53,397 bases of DNA from an uncultured Gilliamella sp. (GTDB lineage Bacteria; Pseudomonadota; Gammaproteobacteria; Enterobacterales; Enterobacteriaceae), in contig CALYQY010000001.1 of assembly GCA_945291235.1 (NCBI GenBank), positions 1 to 53,397 on the forward strand, in the 5' to 3' direction. Positions 18,401-26,967 of the stretch are shown piece after piece. A model generated the notes under the pieces. It did no database searches and had not been told where the DNA came from. It worked only from the letters and a program-made list of their open reading frames with translations. Numbering within the stretch: position 1 is the stretch's first letter; every line of letters begins with the position of its first letter. The position numbers were made by a program, and so were the translations under genes.

Positions 18401-18733
18401 AATAAACAAAAATTAGAATATTATAACCAAGCACCAACTTGGCAACGATTCAATTGGCCTGGTGATGGTTATTCACCTTATTCACAGTTAAGTTGGAGTT
18501 CTGATGAAACAGGATTAAAACTCTATGATTATTTCAATGGTGATTGGTCTTTGATTAGACTACTTGAAAAAGCATCAGTTAAACCACTTGATTCAAGTCG
18601 CTATGAGCTGGTTTGGAAAGTATCTGAGGAAGGTAGATTACGATATATTTTACGTACACAGTTGGGGCAAGGACCACTAACGTTATTAAAATTGCGTAAC
18701 TTTACATTACCGAATAGAGTTTTTGAAAATTAA
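15401..18733 (+). CDS. tssM: T6SS membrane-complex protein TssM (IcmF)
   Basis: TssM spans the inner membrane and, with TssL and TssJ, forms the T6SS envelope channel. The chosen start gives 1110 residues and overlaps the previous gene; the in-frame ATG at 15347 lies deep in that gene. Three membrane helices are visible at about 8-24, 38-54 and 362-384, the family layout, leaving a cytoplasmic domain between the second and third and a large periplasmic domain. The cytoplasmic domain reads KCLVIGSYTDVESVFP where many TssM proteins have a P-loop, so the GxxxxGK[ST] motif is missing. The C-terminal ~250 residues (LIRLLEKASVKPLDSSRYEL near the end) fit the IcmF C-terminal domain that binds TssJ. 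Confidence 0.93.
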   Translation: MKKFRFVWMMMLLIIAIVLIFLIWQDTFSFLIWPTEKVIGSLTVLVIALLLSHIDSLTYWGLRKVLKLTFREDDKTNIDIDNKKQKKESVTDSFWEPVKFMRHRHGLFWRYKIRKCLVIGSYTDVESVFPNLQDDKWQLCDKTLMVYGGDIEHELDTSWLLALKKRFSRCIPFAAKPLNAIIWVMPKYYLDSNRQQQVLIEKALQQIEARDKLLKWSAPLYLVAPQNSEWHQVGRIEQSVGVIFPSLNQESLQSIDTSLYQLSQECCIRGMQQVKGSITHDFLLKISQKLTKGDIEHIKRYLGMFTAFPYSPYVRGLFFVPHQVFSENEELNFDNYLVMTPTWQSISDDANAQLGKRMGIRWGMVSCIFLLGVSTLLGLGVLNSYFRNSTLINDSIKLVKNADSSIQQDLTTKLQNQFELQQRIEQLLYRKQHGAPFSYRFGLNHNNELLENLWLSYRVTNSRNIATPFHNLMTDYLTLLTELPPDSPERLKLADSAYDFLKAYLMLSHPDKSDGIYLSQFASQKWRAPEGISDGDWQRLMPDLVRFWGQVLKSKPDWALQEDKRLVNGIQKILINKIGVQNAVNTLYQDIIQRASQQYTNQNLNQLLEGIDSNILFINDVEVPGIFTRKAWEDTIKNEINSAAKSRKEQIDWVLGEDSQSNLIASISPDVLRQQLKDRYFSEYGASWAYFLNNIQWQPANNVSDVIEQLTLLADNRQSPLIALINVVKYQSEVDYSGDGLSDNLIRTAQQIIGKKNQSVIPLANNEASGPLTETFSPIVNLIKNENNNLSLQTYLSRVTQVRLKLQNVTNSADPKAMMQGLAKSVFKGTSVDLTETRDYGNLIAANLGNEWSGFGHSLFKQPLEQSWQVVLTPATESFNEIWQNYIVHQWEKSFAGRYPFKNSENEASFAELARFLRSDTGIIDNFIINELGGVLEKKGGRWVVNTVNAQGLNFSPKFINALELFNDLSSELITSGDVSLAFDLMPRSGNNIVRTELIINKQKLEYYNQAPTWQRFNWPGDGYSPYSQLSWSSDETGLKLYDYFNGDWSLIRLLEKASVKPLDSSRYELVWKVSEEGRLRYILRTQLGQGPLTLLKLRNFTLPNRVFEN

Positions 18734-18753
18734 TTATATGATGGAAGATTATT

Positions 18754-20364
18754 ATGTTTAGCCAATTGTTAAACCGTTTATTTGGATCGCAAGATTCAAG
18801 TGAATCAGCTAAAAAAAATCTAAGTTTACAGTGGGCAGATTGGCTAGAGCCAATTAGTCTTGATAAACCAACGGGTGAAGATTTAACTTACCACGATACT
18901 TTTCAGGAAATAAAAGAAGAAATCGCTAAACTTTCCGGAATTGATTACGAGTTAGTCGCGACGGAAAGTGAAAATATCTTAAAGAAGAATAGTAAAGATG
19001 TACGTGTTGTTACTTATTATTGTTTGGCTCGATTACATATTGATGGCGCCAATGGTTATGCCGACGGTGTTGAAATATTAGCAGGTTTGCTTGAAAAATT
19101 TGGAACCTCTGTTTACCCTTCACGGCATAATATTCGTAAAAATGCGATAGAATGGCTAGCAAATGCAAGGTTTCTTGAGCCGCTTACCCAATTACAGCCC
19201 ATTTCAGAAGAATGTCTTTCGCGAATTATTTTAGCGCTAAATCAGATCGATAGTATTTGTCAAACGTTGTTTGTTGGCGAAACTCCAGAGCAGAAGCTTG
19301 AAGCACCAGATCTTTCTGCGCTTGTTCACTTTTTTAGCAATAATTTAAAGCAACCCGTTAAAAGTACTCAACCAGAAAACGCATCATCATCTATGCCTGT
19401 TTCTGAATCAATGCCAGAATCTTTTCCTAAACTATCGGATGCTAAAATTGGTTCACAACGAGACTTACTTGATCAAGCTCGCAAAATGGCTGCATTTTTA
19501 AGAGAAAAGCCAGAAGGCTATCTTGCAGCAGGTCGTTTTTTACGAATATTACGCTGGGATACCATTGTCGATTTACCTCCAGCAGATCATCGAGGACGAA
19601 CTCGTTTACCTGCACCAAGAGCAGAACTTAAACAAAATATTAGTCGTTTAATCATCCAACAACAATGGTCAGAGCTTTTTGAACGTGTGGAAGCGGCTTT
19701 TATGGAAGGTGCGAACCATTTTTGGCTTGATTTACAACGAGCAACAGTAATGGCATTGCAAAAAATGGGGGCACCTCATCAAGCTTGGGCAGACATATTT
19801 TTAACGGATATTGGGTTGATGCTTGAAAGATTAAACGGCATAGAACGGCTTTCATTCGATAATGGCACACCGTTTGCCGATGATGAAACGCTCAATTGGA
19901 TTGCAACCAATGCGCGCATTCATCATTTAGATGAAGGCGACAGTATTGAACCAATTTCGATTTCTGGCGAAAACGATTGGAATGAAATTGAAAAACAAGC
20001 GTTAGAATTGGCGCATAGTGAAAGTATTGAAAAGGCATTTCAGTGGTTGCAAAATTTACCTACTTTACGCTCACCTAAACAACGTTATTTGCTGCAATAT
20101 ACGCAAGCAAGAGTCGCTGAGCAAATGGGTAAACAAGATATCGCTATGAAATTATTGCTTGGTCTCAATAGTCAGCAGCAAACAATGACACTTTTACAGT
20201 GGGAACCAGAATTAATATTTGATGTTAAACGTTTTTTATTAAAACTAATGAAGCAAAAAAATCAACTGAAAGATGGCTTTAAACCCGAGCTTTCAGAAAA
20301 AATTGATTTGTTACAGCACGAATTAATGCAACTTGATCCAGCTAGAGCATTAAGTGTTATGTAG
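18754..20364 (+). CDS. tssA: T6SS assembly protein TssA (ImpA family)
   Basis: TssA primes sheath polymerisation at the baseplate. The ImpA N-terminal domain is clear at about 30-140: WLEPISLDKPTGEDLTYHDT, then LSGIDYELV and the YLPSRHN-like YPSRHNIRKNAIEWL. A linker rich in Ser and Pro (about 205-225) leads to a helical C-terminal half containing LREKPEGYLAAGRFLRILRW and a TPR-like DWNEIEKQALELA segment. The 536-residue length is normal. It is 20 bp from tssM, so probably co-transcribed. Confidence 0.9.
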   Translation: MFSQLLNRLFGSQDSSESAKKNLSLQWADWLEPISLDKPTGEDLTYHDTFQEIKEEIAKLSGIDYELVATESENILKKNSKDVRVVTYYCLARLHIDGANGYADGVEILAGLLEKFGTSVYPSRHNIRKNAIEWLANARFLEPLTQLQPISEECLSRIILALNQIDSICQTLFVGETPEQKLEAPDLSALVHFFSNNLKQPVKSTQPENASSSMPVSESMPESFPKLSDAKIGSQRDLLDQARKMAAFLREKPEGYLAAGRFLRILRWDTIVDLPPADHRGRTRLPAPRAELKQNISRLIIQQQWSELFERVEAAFMEGANHFWLDLQRATVMALQKMGAPHQAWADIFLTDIGLMLERLNGIERLSFDNGTPFADDETLNWIATNARIHHLDEGDSIEPISISGENDWNEIEKQALELAHSESIEKAFQWLQNLPTLRSPKQRYLLQYTQARVAEQMGKQDIAMKLLLGLNSQQQTMTLLQWEPELIFDVKRFLLKLMKQKNQLKDGFKPELSEKIDLLQHELMQLDPARALSVM

Positions 20365-20451
20365 CGTTAATCAAGCACCTTATTTATGGGGTAGTTAGTT
20401 TCAATAACGATATTACTAAACAGAATATACAAAAAAATAAAGAGATGAAAA

Positions 20452-22215
20452 ATGGATGATTTAATTTTACGCTATTACGAATCAGAAATGCGGTATTTGC
20501 GAGAAGCAGGAAAAGAATTCGCCAAAATACATCCTGATAGAGCTAGTTTGTTAAACTTAGATCGTGTCGGTGATCGTGATCCTTATGTAGAGCGTTTATT
20601 TGAAGGGTTTGCCTTTCTAACTGGTCGTTTACGTCAAAAAATTGATGATGACTTACCCGAATTAACGGAAAGTTTAGTGACATTACTTTGGCCTCACTAT
20701 TTACGACTGATCCCATCATTATCGATCGTGGAACTAACGCCAAATTATACGACATTATCACGTGAAGAAGTCATTCCAAAGGGATTGCAAGTGCAATCTG
20801 AGCCATTGGGGCATGTCGGTACACGGTGTCCATTTAGAACAACACAAGACGTCACTTTACGACCTATTAAAATAAGTCAAGCTAGATTAGGGCTAAGCCA
20901 TGATGGTCGTAGCATGATTACTATTCGGTTGAGTATTACTGAACTGGCAGACTTTGAACAGTTGGATTTGTCATGTTTACGCCTTTATTTAAATGCAGAT
21001 GCCCCCATCGCATCAACACTACATCATGTTTTAACGCAGAAAGTTGGCTCAATTCACGTTCGTTACTCTGATGATCCTGAAACACGAGTTTCGTTAAATG
21101 GTCATATTACTCCCGTTGGATTCAGCGAAGACGATCGCTTATGGTTAAAACCAGATAATGCATTTTCTGGCTATCAACTTCTACTAGAATATTTTGCATT
21201 TCGTGAAAAATTTATGTTTGTTGACTTGCATGGTTTAAAAACGAGCAATATATCAGAAGCATGTACTTATATTGATATTGAATTGACGCTCAATCAATCA
21301 TGGCCAACCGATATGCCTTTTGGCGATGATAATATTCGTTTGCATTGCGTGCCAGTCATCAACTTGTTTGATATGGAAGCCGATCCAATTGTGGTAAATC
21401 AGCTAGAAAGCGAATATTTACTTCGACCTTTATTACGCCAAGATGGGCATGTTGAAGTGTATTCTGTTGAACATGTTGAAGCTATTACGCGTGATGGACG
21501 TTATCGATATGTTCCATTCACGAGTTTTAAACACCGTGGAGGTATGCTACGTCATGATGCGCCAGAAAGATATTATCATACTCGAGTGAGAAGAGGTGCT
21601 TCCGGTTTACATGACACATGGCTGATTTTGGGCGGTAAAATTTGGGATAAAAACGAAATGCTCGAAACCGAGACTTTATCGTTACGTATAACAGGTACTA
21701 ATGGTATGTTACCTCGTAAAGCTTTACGTAATGCTCGAATTCATGATCTTTCTGACTCAAATGGTAATATTGCTAAAGTACGAAATCTTTGTTCTCCAAC
21801 AATACCTTGCTATCCACCAACTGAGGATCGCTTTTATTGGCGTGTTCTTTCGCATCTTGCCCCGAATTATTTGTCATTAATGAATGCTGAAGTTCTACGT
21901 GGAACACTCGCATTATATGATTGGACAGATAACGAACTTAATCGCAGACGCTTAGAAGGTATCGTTGAAGTTTCTCATCGAATGATTAAACGCACAGTTA
22001 AAGGTATGCTGCAACGAGGTATTGAAATAGAAGTCACTATCAATAGTTTTCAATTTACCGGGGAAGGTGATGTAATGCTGTTCGGCGAATTATTACATCA
22101 GTTTTTTGCTTTATATGCCGATGTTAATTTATTTACACAATTGGTTATTATTAGTCTACCTACAGGAAATAAAATTGTATGGAACCAGAGCAAAACATCG
22201 AAAACAGCCCTTTAA
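20452..22215 (+). CDS. tssF: T6SS baseplate protein TssF
   Basis: TssF forms the baseplate wedge with TssG and TssE. The start MDDLILRYYESEMRYLREAG and the EFAKIHPDRASLLNLDRVGD segment that follows are hallmark TssF features, as is LTGRLRQKIDDDLPELTESL at about 60-80. The 587-residue length matches the family. The gene overlaps tssG by 37 bp, indicating translational coupling. The 87 bp before it hold no gene. Confidence 0.95.
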   Translation: MDDLILRYYESEMRYLREAGKEFAKIHPDRASLLNLDRVGDRDPYVERLFEGFAFLTGRLRQKIDDDLPELTESLVTLLWPHYLRLIPSLSIVELTPNYTTLSREEVIPKGLQVQSEPLGHVGTRCPFRTTQDVTLRPIKISQARLGLSHDGRSMITIRLSITELADFEQLDLSCLRLYLNADAPIASTLHHVLTQKVGSIHVRYSDDPETRVSLNGHITPVGFSEDDRLWLKPDNAFSGYQLLLEYFAFREKFMFVDLHGLKTSNISEACTYIDIELTLNQSWPTDMPFGDDNIRLHCVPVINLFDMEADPIVVNQLESEYLLRPLLRQDGHVEVYSVEHVEAITRDGRYRYVPFTSFKHRGGMLRHDAPERYYHTRVRRGASGLHDTWLILGGKIWDKNEMLETETLSLRITGTNGMLPRKALRNARIHDLSDSNGNIAKVRNLCSPTIPCYPPTEDRFYWRVLSHLAPNYLSLMNAEVLRGTLALYDWTDNELNRRRLEGIVEVSHRMIKRTVKGMLQRGIEIEVTINSFQFTGEGDVMLFGELLHQFFALYADVNLFTQLVIISLPTGNKIVWNQSKTSKTAL

Positions 22216-23240
22216 TGCAGATGCTTGAAAAGCAACTGCCAAAAATTAATTTTTATCGTTTTTGTCAGTTACTTGAGCAGTTATATGCAGACGAGCCTAT
22301 ATTGGGTAAAAGCGAATCACCAGCTGCAGATCCGTTGCGTTTTGCACCTTCGGTGGATATGTCTTTCCCAGCAAGTGAACTGAAATATATAGAAAAAGCA
22401 CCCTACATAAATCGTCCAACAACAGTTAGAACACGTTTTTTAGGGTTGTATGGGGTTGATGCCGTATTACCGCTTGGTTTGCTTGATAAAATTATTCGGC
22501 GAGACGAAAATTATCAATCCATGACTGATTTTTTGGATATGTTCAATCATCGGGTCATTACTCAATTTTATCGTATTTGGTTGAAGTATCATTATCCAGC
22601 ATGTTATTTAAGTGGTGGGCGTGATCCAGTATCAAAATGTTTGTCTGGTTTAATAGGATTAGGTGTAAAAGGTACTATTGAACAAATAGGTACGCCACTA
22701 TCTCGATGTTTTGCATTATTAGGATTAATGTCTCAAAAAACACGTACAGCAGAAGGCATTATCGGATTAGTGCGTGTGATGGTCGATGATGCGCAAGTGA
22801 GTGTAAGCGAATTTTATCCTATTTGGCAGTCAATTGATTATCCAGCAAAATTGGGCGGTCAAGGACCACATCGAATCGGACTAGATGGTGGTGCTGCATT
22901 GGGTTCACGTTTTAAAGAGTGTAATCAAAGTATTCATCTTGTTATCACGCCTCAACACGAACATCAAATTGCTGAGCTATTGCCCGACGGACAATTATTT
23001 CATGATATTTTAGCTTTATTACGTGCTTATTTAGGCTATCGTGTAGATGCCAAAATAACGCTGTGTATTAAGCGAATTTTTCTACCAAGAAGCCAACTAA
23101 AATCAAGAAATAGCAGATTAGGATTAACTGCTTCATTTAATAAAACTGACGAAAATAATCAACCTGTTGAAGACGAAATCAAAGTGAATTTGGGTAGCTA
23201 TTCTGGTGTTGATTATCAAGTATATCAATCAAGGGACTAA
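22179..23240 (+). CDS. tssG: T6SS baseplate protein TssG
   Basis: Partner of TssF in the wedge complex. Recognisable features are FYRFCQLLEQLYADEPILGK near the start, PLRFAPSVDMSFPASELKYI at about 49-68, and RTRFLGLYGVDAVLPLGLLD, which resembles the conserved FxGLxGxxGPLP region. The C-terminal part includes LLRAYLGYRVDAKITLCIKR. Length 353 residues. The start lies inside the tssF coding region. Confidence 0.93.
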   Translation: MEPEQNIENSPLMQMLEKQLPKINFYRFCQLLEQLYADEPILGKSESPAADPLRFAPSVDMSFPASELKYIEKAPYINRPTTVRTRFLGLYGVDAVLPLGLLDKIIRRDENYQSMTDFLDMFNHRVITQFYRIWLKYHYPACYLSGGRDPVSKCLSGLIGLGVKGTIEQIGTPLSRCFALLGLMSQKTRTAEGIIGLVRVMVDDAQVSVSEFYPIWQSIDYPAKLGGQGPHRIGLDGGAALGSRFKECNQSIHLVITPQHEHQIAELLPDGQLFHDILALLRAYLGYRVDAKITLCIKRIFLPRSQLKSRNSRLGLTASFNKTDENNQPVEDEIKVNLGSYSGVDYQVYQSRD

Positions 23241-23242
23241 AA

Positions 23243-23758
23243 ATGAGAATAATGAAAACATTACTTGCTAGTTTATTAATCATTTCGCTAATGGGTTGTG
23301 GTATAGCTCAGAGTGTAAGTGAAACAGCGGTTGAAATCACGGATTCTGTCTTTAAATGGAATGTCAGAACATTACATTTAGATCTAAAAGCAAGGGCTGA
23401 ATTAAATACAGATGATGATGGACGCTCATCACCCGTTGTGATCCGAATTTATCAATTAAAAGATGCTGATAATTTTAACGCTGCTTCTTATCAGGAACTC
23501 GTTGATAATGACAGTGAAATATTACAAGAATCACTCATTGAAAGCAAAGAAGTTGTACTAAAACCCGATACATCTATTTCAATTGATACACCATTTGATA
23601 AAAAAGCAGATGTAGTAGGCGTGATAGCGCTTTTCAAAGAACCAAATCTAAAAGATAACAGTTGGCGAATAGTATTGGAACGTGGCGATCTTTATATCAC
23701 TGAACCACGCGAAATTATCGCGAGCCAATATAGCATTAAACTTGTGGAAGAAAAGTAA
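23243..23758 (+). CDS. tssJ: T6SS outer-membrane lipoprotein TssJ
   Basis: TssJ anchors the membrane complex in the outer membrane by binding TssM. A signal peptide ends in a lipobox with C19 (SLMGC) followed by Gly, so nothing blocks export to the outer membrane, as expected for TssJ. The mature protein carries the family pattern of a beta-sandwich with VVIRIYQLKDADNFNAASYQ and IDTPFDKKADVVGVIALFKE. 171 residues. It follows tssG by 2 bp and its stop directly adjoins the tssE start. Confidence 0.92.
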   Translation: MRIMKTLLASLLIISLMGCGIAQSVSETAVEITDSVFKWNVRTLHLDLKARAELNTDDDGRSSPVVIRIYQLKDADNFNAASYQELVDNDSEILQESLIESKEVVLKPDTSISIDTPFDKKADVVGVIALFKEPNLKDNSWRIVLERGDLYITEPREIIASQYSIKLVEEK

Positions 23759-24184
23759 ATGAGTGCTTCATTATATGACATCTTATATGGCTATTTTGAG
23801 TCTGGTATCCCGATAGATGAAATAGCCGAAAATGAACAAACCATTATAAGTGTAATGGATAATATCGAGCGTATTCTAAATAGTCGGGCAGGGGCTATCA
23901 ACCATATGCCTGATTATGGGCTACCGGACATGTCCACTATCTTTCAGGCATTACCGTCATCAGCTTACGTATTAATGAGAGCCATAGAACAAACATTACT
24001 CATTTATGAGCCACGACTTGAATCAATAAATATCAATATTGATGAGAAAAATAAAGATTCTATGGTGCTTAGCTATGAATTAGTCTGTTATTTTAAAGAA
24101 GGTGGACTAGTCAAATACGGTACTTATTTTATGCCCGATGGCAAAGCACAATTAAGATATACCAAAAAAACAGCACGAAATTAA
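23759..24184 (+). CDS. tssE: T6SS baseplate protein TssE (gp25-like)
   Basis: TssE resembles phage T4 gp25 and starts sheath assembly. It has 141 residues with the conserved RILNSRAGAINHMPDYGLPD segment at about 38-57 and an acidic and basic C-terminal strand region typical of gp25 (LSYELVCYF). It starts one base after the tssJ stop. As the last gene of the operon it closes the T6SS part of the window. Confidence 0.93.
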   Translation: MSASLYDILYGYFESGIPIDEIAENEQTIISVMDNIERILNSRAGAINHMPDYGLPDMSTIFQALPSSAYVLMRAIEQTLLIYEPRLESININIDEKNKDSMVLSYELVCYFKEGGLVKYGTYFMPDGKAQLRYTKKTARN

Positions 24185-24497
24185 TAAAGGATAGATAAAT
24201 AAAAAGCATAATAAATTGCTTTATAAGAATAACAAAAATTCAGAGGATTAACCCATATCCTACTAATTAAGATTACCTGAACACATAGGAATAAACCATT
24301 TAATAAAGTATGGAATATGTTGTAAACAAAAGTCAATTTAATGGGGGTTTTGTTATTTTTTGGTGAGGCAATCAAAGCAATTAAAAGAAGTTGAGTAGAA
24401 AAAGAATGTAGTAGTAAAGTTGTTAATGAGTAAAATTAAATGAAATAAAAAGTACTTACATATTTTTAAATAAAAGATCATAATAGGAATAATAAAG
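24185..24497. other. Intergenic region between the T6SS operon and the decayed island
   Basis: No gene seen. A weak 6-bp stem (AAAGCA/TGCTTT, 24203-24222) may end the operon. The stretch also contains a worn CRISPR repeat, listed separately. The remainder is AT-rich; the ribosome site GGAATAATAAAG precedes the next gene. Confidence 0.5.
24270..24298 (+). repeat. Eroded CRISPR repeat (isolated)
   Basis: Aligned without gaps to the intact repeat of the array at 26328, 20 of 29 positions agree, including CCTG in the left half and ATAAACC at the end. It stands alone about 2 kb from the array. Confidence 0.45.
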
Positions 24498-25532
24498 ATG
24501 AATGAAATTGTAATCAATAATGAATCTGATGTTTATAAGCTATTAGAAATATTATCTGATAAGTCTTTTGATATGACAAAATTAGATAATCTAAATGTGG
24601 ATTTTAATGGTTGGCCTATATTGCAAGTAAGAATGGTAGGAACACAATTCAATTCATCAATTACTGCGCCGGTAATGAAAGCTTTTTTAGAATTGCAGAA
24701 AAGCTTATACCGTTCCTTTGCTACAGCTAAATATGGCGTACCTAGCCCTGCAAAACTCTCTAAAGATGAAAAGCAGATGTTAGAGTTAATTATTAAAGTC
24801 GAAGAAGGTAGCTCTAAATTTAAAATTGATTTACAACAACTTTTAGAAAATACATGTAAAAATTTGGTCGGTAAAATGGAATCTAAACATATTCTTATTG
24901 CAGTATTATCTATTGCAGTACTTTACTTCGGAGATTCAGCTTATAAAAATTATTTAGATAACAGAAAGGAAATTCGTCAACAAGAAATCAAAAATGATGA
25001 ACAAAAAGCAACATTGGATCACCTAAAATTTGTAGGTCAAGAAGAAACTAAAAGAGCTAAAATTATGGCTGATTTAGCAGTTCAAAATCCACGAGTTCAA
25101 ACTATTGTCGCTTTATCTGAAGATGCAAAAGCAGAATTTTTAAAACGAGGTTCTACAGCAAGTATAATGGAGTATCAAGGTGTAAAATTATCTGGTGACA
25201 TTGCTGATGAATTGGGTAAAAATGCTCGTAAACCTTCTATTGATATTAGGTTAGATGGTTTATATCGAGTTTTAAATGTTGATTCATCAGATCCTATAGA
25301 ATTTAAAGTCAAAGTTAGAAATGTCCGTAATGGTGAAGAATTCACAGCTGCTGTCTAGGTTAATACTTTAAAAATGGCTCATATTCAAGCTATTCAAAAT
25401 GGCGAATGGGCAAGAAAACTCGTTAATATGACCATAAATGCTAAACAAAGAACAAAAGATAATACAATCTATAATGCTAAAGTGATCTTTGCAGAACTTC
25501 CTACTGATATTGAAGAAATTGAATCAAATTAA
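24498..25532 (+). pseudogene. Membrane-anchored protein gene split by an amber codon
   Basis: The first 286 codons end at TAG 25356-25358. The same frame then stays open for 57 more codons to TAA 25530-25532, and the continuation (MAHIQAIQNGEWARKLVNMT, later AKVIFAELP) reads like protein. A single C-to-T change in a CAG (Gln) codon would explain it, so the ancestral protein was probably 344 residues. One hydrophobic helix lies at about 131-147, followed by a Lys/Glu/Gln-rich coiled-coil-like segment (about 152-185) and a predicted beta-rich end. I do not recognise the family. Truncated product, amber suppression or sequencing error are all possible. Confidence 0.6.
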
Positions 25533-25575
25533 TCAACCTCTATTCAAATTATATATTTGACTAATAGATTCTGAT

Positions 25576-25604
25576 AACCTCAGAAATTAATCATGAGGTT
25601 TTTT
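25576..25604 (+). terminator. Rho-independent terminator
   Basis: Stem AACCTCA/TGAGGTT (25576-25582 with 25594-25600), 11-base loop, followed by TTTT. It lies 44 bp after the end of the split gene and would terminate it. Confidence 0.7.
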
Positions 25605-25850
25605 ATAGACCATCGAGTCAAAAAGTTATTCAAAATGCGTTTGATTAAATTGCATTTAGTCGCCAATCCTTTATTTTTCAACTATTAAGTTACTATCACC
25701 CCAACAGTTGCCAGTTATTGCTTATAAACTACCTTAAATTTGCCTTCAGCAGTAATAGGTTACGTACACATTTCCCTTATGTTTCATTTGGAGGTTATTT
25801 ATATAACGATTAAAACTGTCTACTTCTAAATTTTATACTCAAAAATATGT

Positions 25851-25940
25851 GTATGCTAAATATACATAGGAATAAACTTAGGCTTTAGATTAGAGCTGGA
25901 TTAGAACCATGGTGTTCCCTGTACACACTGGGATAACCAC
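25851..25940 (+). repeat. Two eroded CRISPR repeats in phase (25851-25879 and 25912-25940)
   Basis: The second copy (25912-25940) keeps GTGTTCCCTGTA and GGGATAACC almost intact. The first (25851-25879) matches 19 of 29 positions, mostly in TATACA, GG and ATAAAC. They are separated by exactly 32 bp, the spacer length of the intact array, so they are probably the remains of one repeat-spacer-repeat unit. Confidence 0.55.
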
Positions 25941-26229
25941 TTTTTAAAAATTCAAAAAGGTAATGTTTTGATTAAATTCCCAACTTTATTGTCTATTATA
26001 CATTCTGCCAATTTAGTTAATGTTTATAACATGCGAGATCAAGCTGAATAAAGCAAAGACGCAAAGGCAAAATCAATATAGAATAGTTCCTCAAAATCAA
26101 ACACCAAAAAAGTAAGATTTGATGTAGTCAACAAAATTGGTCGGTGCGCTGAAAAATTATAAAAGTGTGCGCCATTAAAAAATCGTTTTAAATACAGGTA
26201 ACTATTTGATAAACTTAAAATTAAATTTA

Positions 26230-26327
26230 AAATGCGTCTTGAAACAAAGTGCCTAAAAAAACAACAAAAAATCGGTAGAATTTTACACCTCCCTATTTTA
26301 ATTAATAAACAATAGGTTATAATTAGA
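26230..26327 (+). promoter_or_regulatory. CRISPR leader
   Basis: AT-rich sequence directly before the first repeat. It ends ATTAATAAACAATAGGTTAT then AATTAGA. From memory, the E. coli type I-E leader ends in a very similar way (ATTAATAATAGGTTAT then TTTAGA), and CGGTAGAATT further upstream resembles its TGGTAGATT. The leader is on the left, so the newest spacers are at the left end and transcription runs to the right. Left boundary is approximate. Confidence 0.65.
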
Positions 26328-26967
26328 GTGTTCCCTGTATACACAGGGATAAACCGCTATAAACGAATATTATGGCGGGGCATGGGCTGGTGTTCCCTGT
26401 ATACACAGGGATAAACCTTCTCCTCGACCATCCATTGCAGTGATTCTGCAGTGTTCCCTGTATACACAGGGATAAACCGAGGGTAAGCAAGTTCTGACAG
26501 AACCTGTCACTGTGTTCCCTGTATACACAGGGATAAACCGAATATCTGGACATCCTTTTTTGCGCATAACAGGTGTTCCCTGTATACACAGGGATAAACC
26601 GCCCATTGTCATGGGCATATACCCACCTAATGCGTGTTCCCTGTATACACAGGGATAAACCGGTACAATATACGGATTTATACAAAAAACCATTGTGTTC
26701 CCTGTATACACAGGGATAAACCGTTGAATCCGTCGAACGAGATAGTACCGCCACCGTGTTCCCTGTATACACAGGGATAAACCGATAATAAAGCCGATTC
26801 CGAAGAATCCGATCTTGTGTTCCCTGTATACACAGGGATAAACCGAATCTGAAATAATTGCTTATGATGATAGATCAGTGTTCCCTGTATACACAGGGAT
26901 AAATCGCCAAAACCGAAAATTGGCAGCGCAGGAGAGTTGTGTTCCCTGTATACACAGGGATAAACTG
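26328..26967 (+). CRISPR. Type I-E CRISPR array, 11 repeats and 10 spacers
   Basis: The 29-bp repeats begin GTGTTCCC, contain the palindromic core CCCTGTATACACAGGG and end GGATAAACCG, the type I-E (E. coli-like) pattern. Repeats start at 26328, 26390, 26451, 26512, 26573, 26634, 26695, 26756, 26817, 26878 and 26939. Spacers are 33 bp (first) and 32 bp (other nine). The last two repeats have changed ends (AAATCG and AAACTG), typical of the old, leader-distal side, so the array reads left to right. Repeat 2 ends in T instead of G. No cas gene lies in the window, so function would need cas genes elsewhere. Spacer 7 read on the minus strand is open and encodes GGTISFDGFN. I cannot assign any spacer target. 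Confidence 0.97.

Larger units (their letters stand above)
25605..26327. other. Gene-free stretch with CRISPR leader and two eroded repeats
   Basis: No coding region of believable composition on either strand, and no trace of cas1 or cas2, which normally sit next to a type I-E leader. It contains two worn repeats (25851-25940) and the AT-rich leader at the right end. The remainder is unassigned. Confidence 0.6.
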
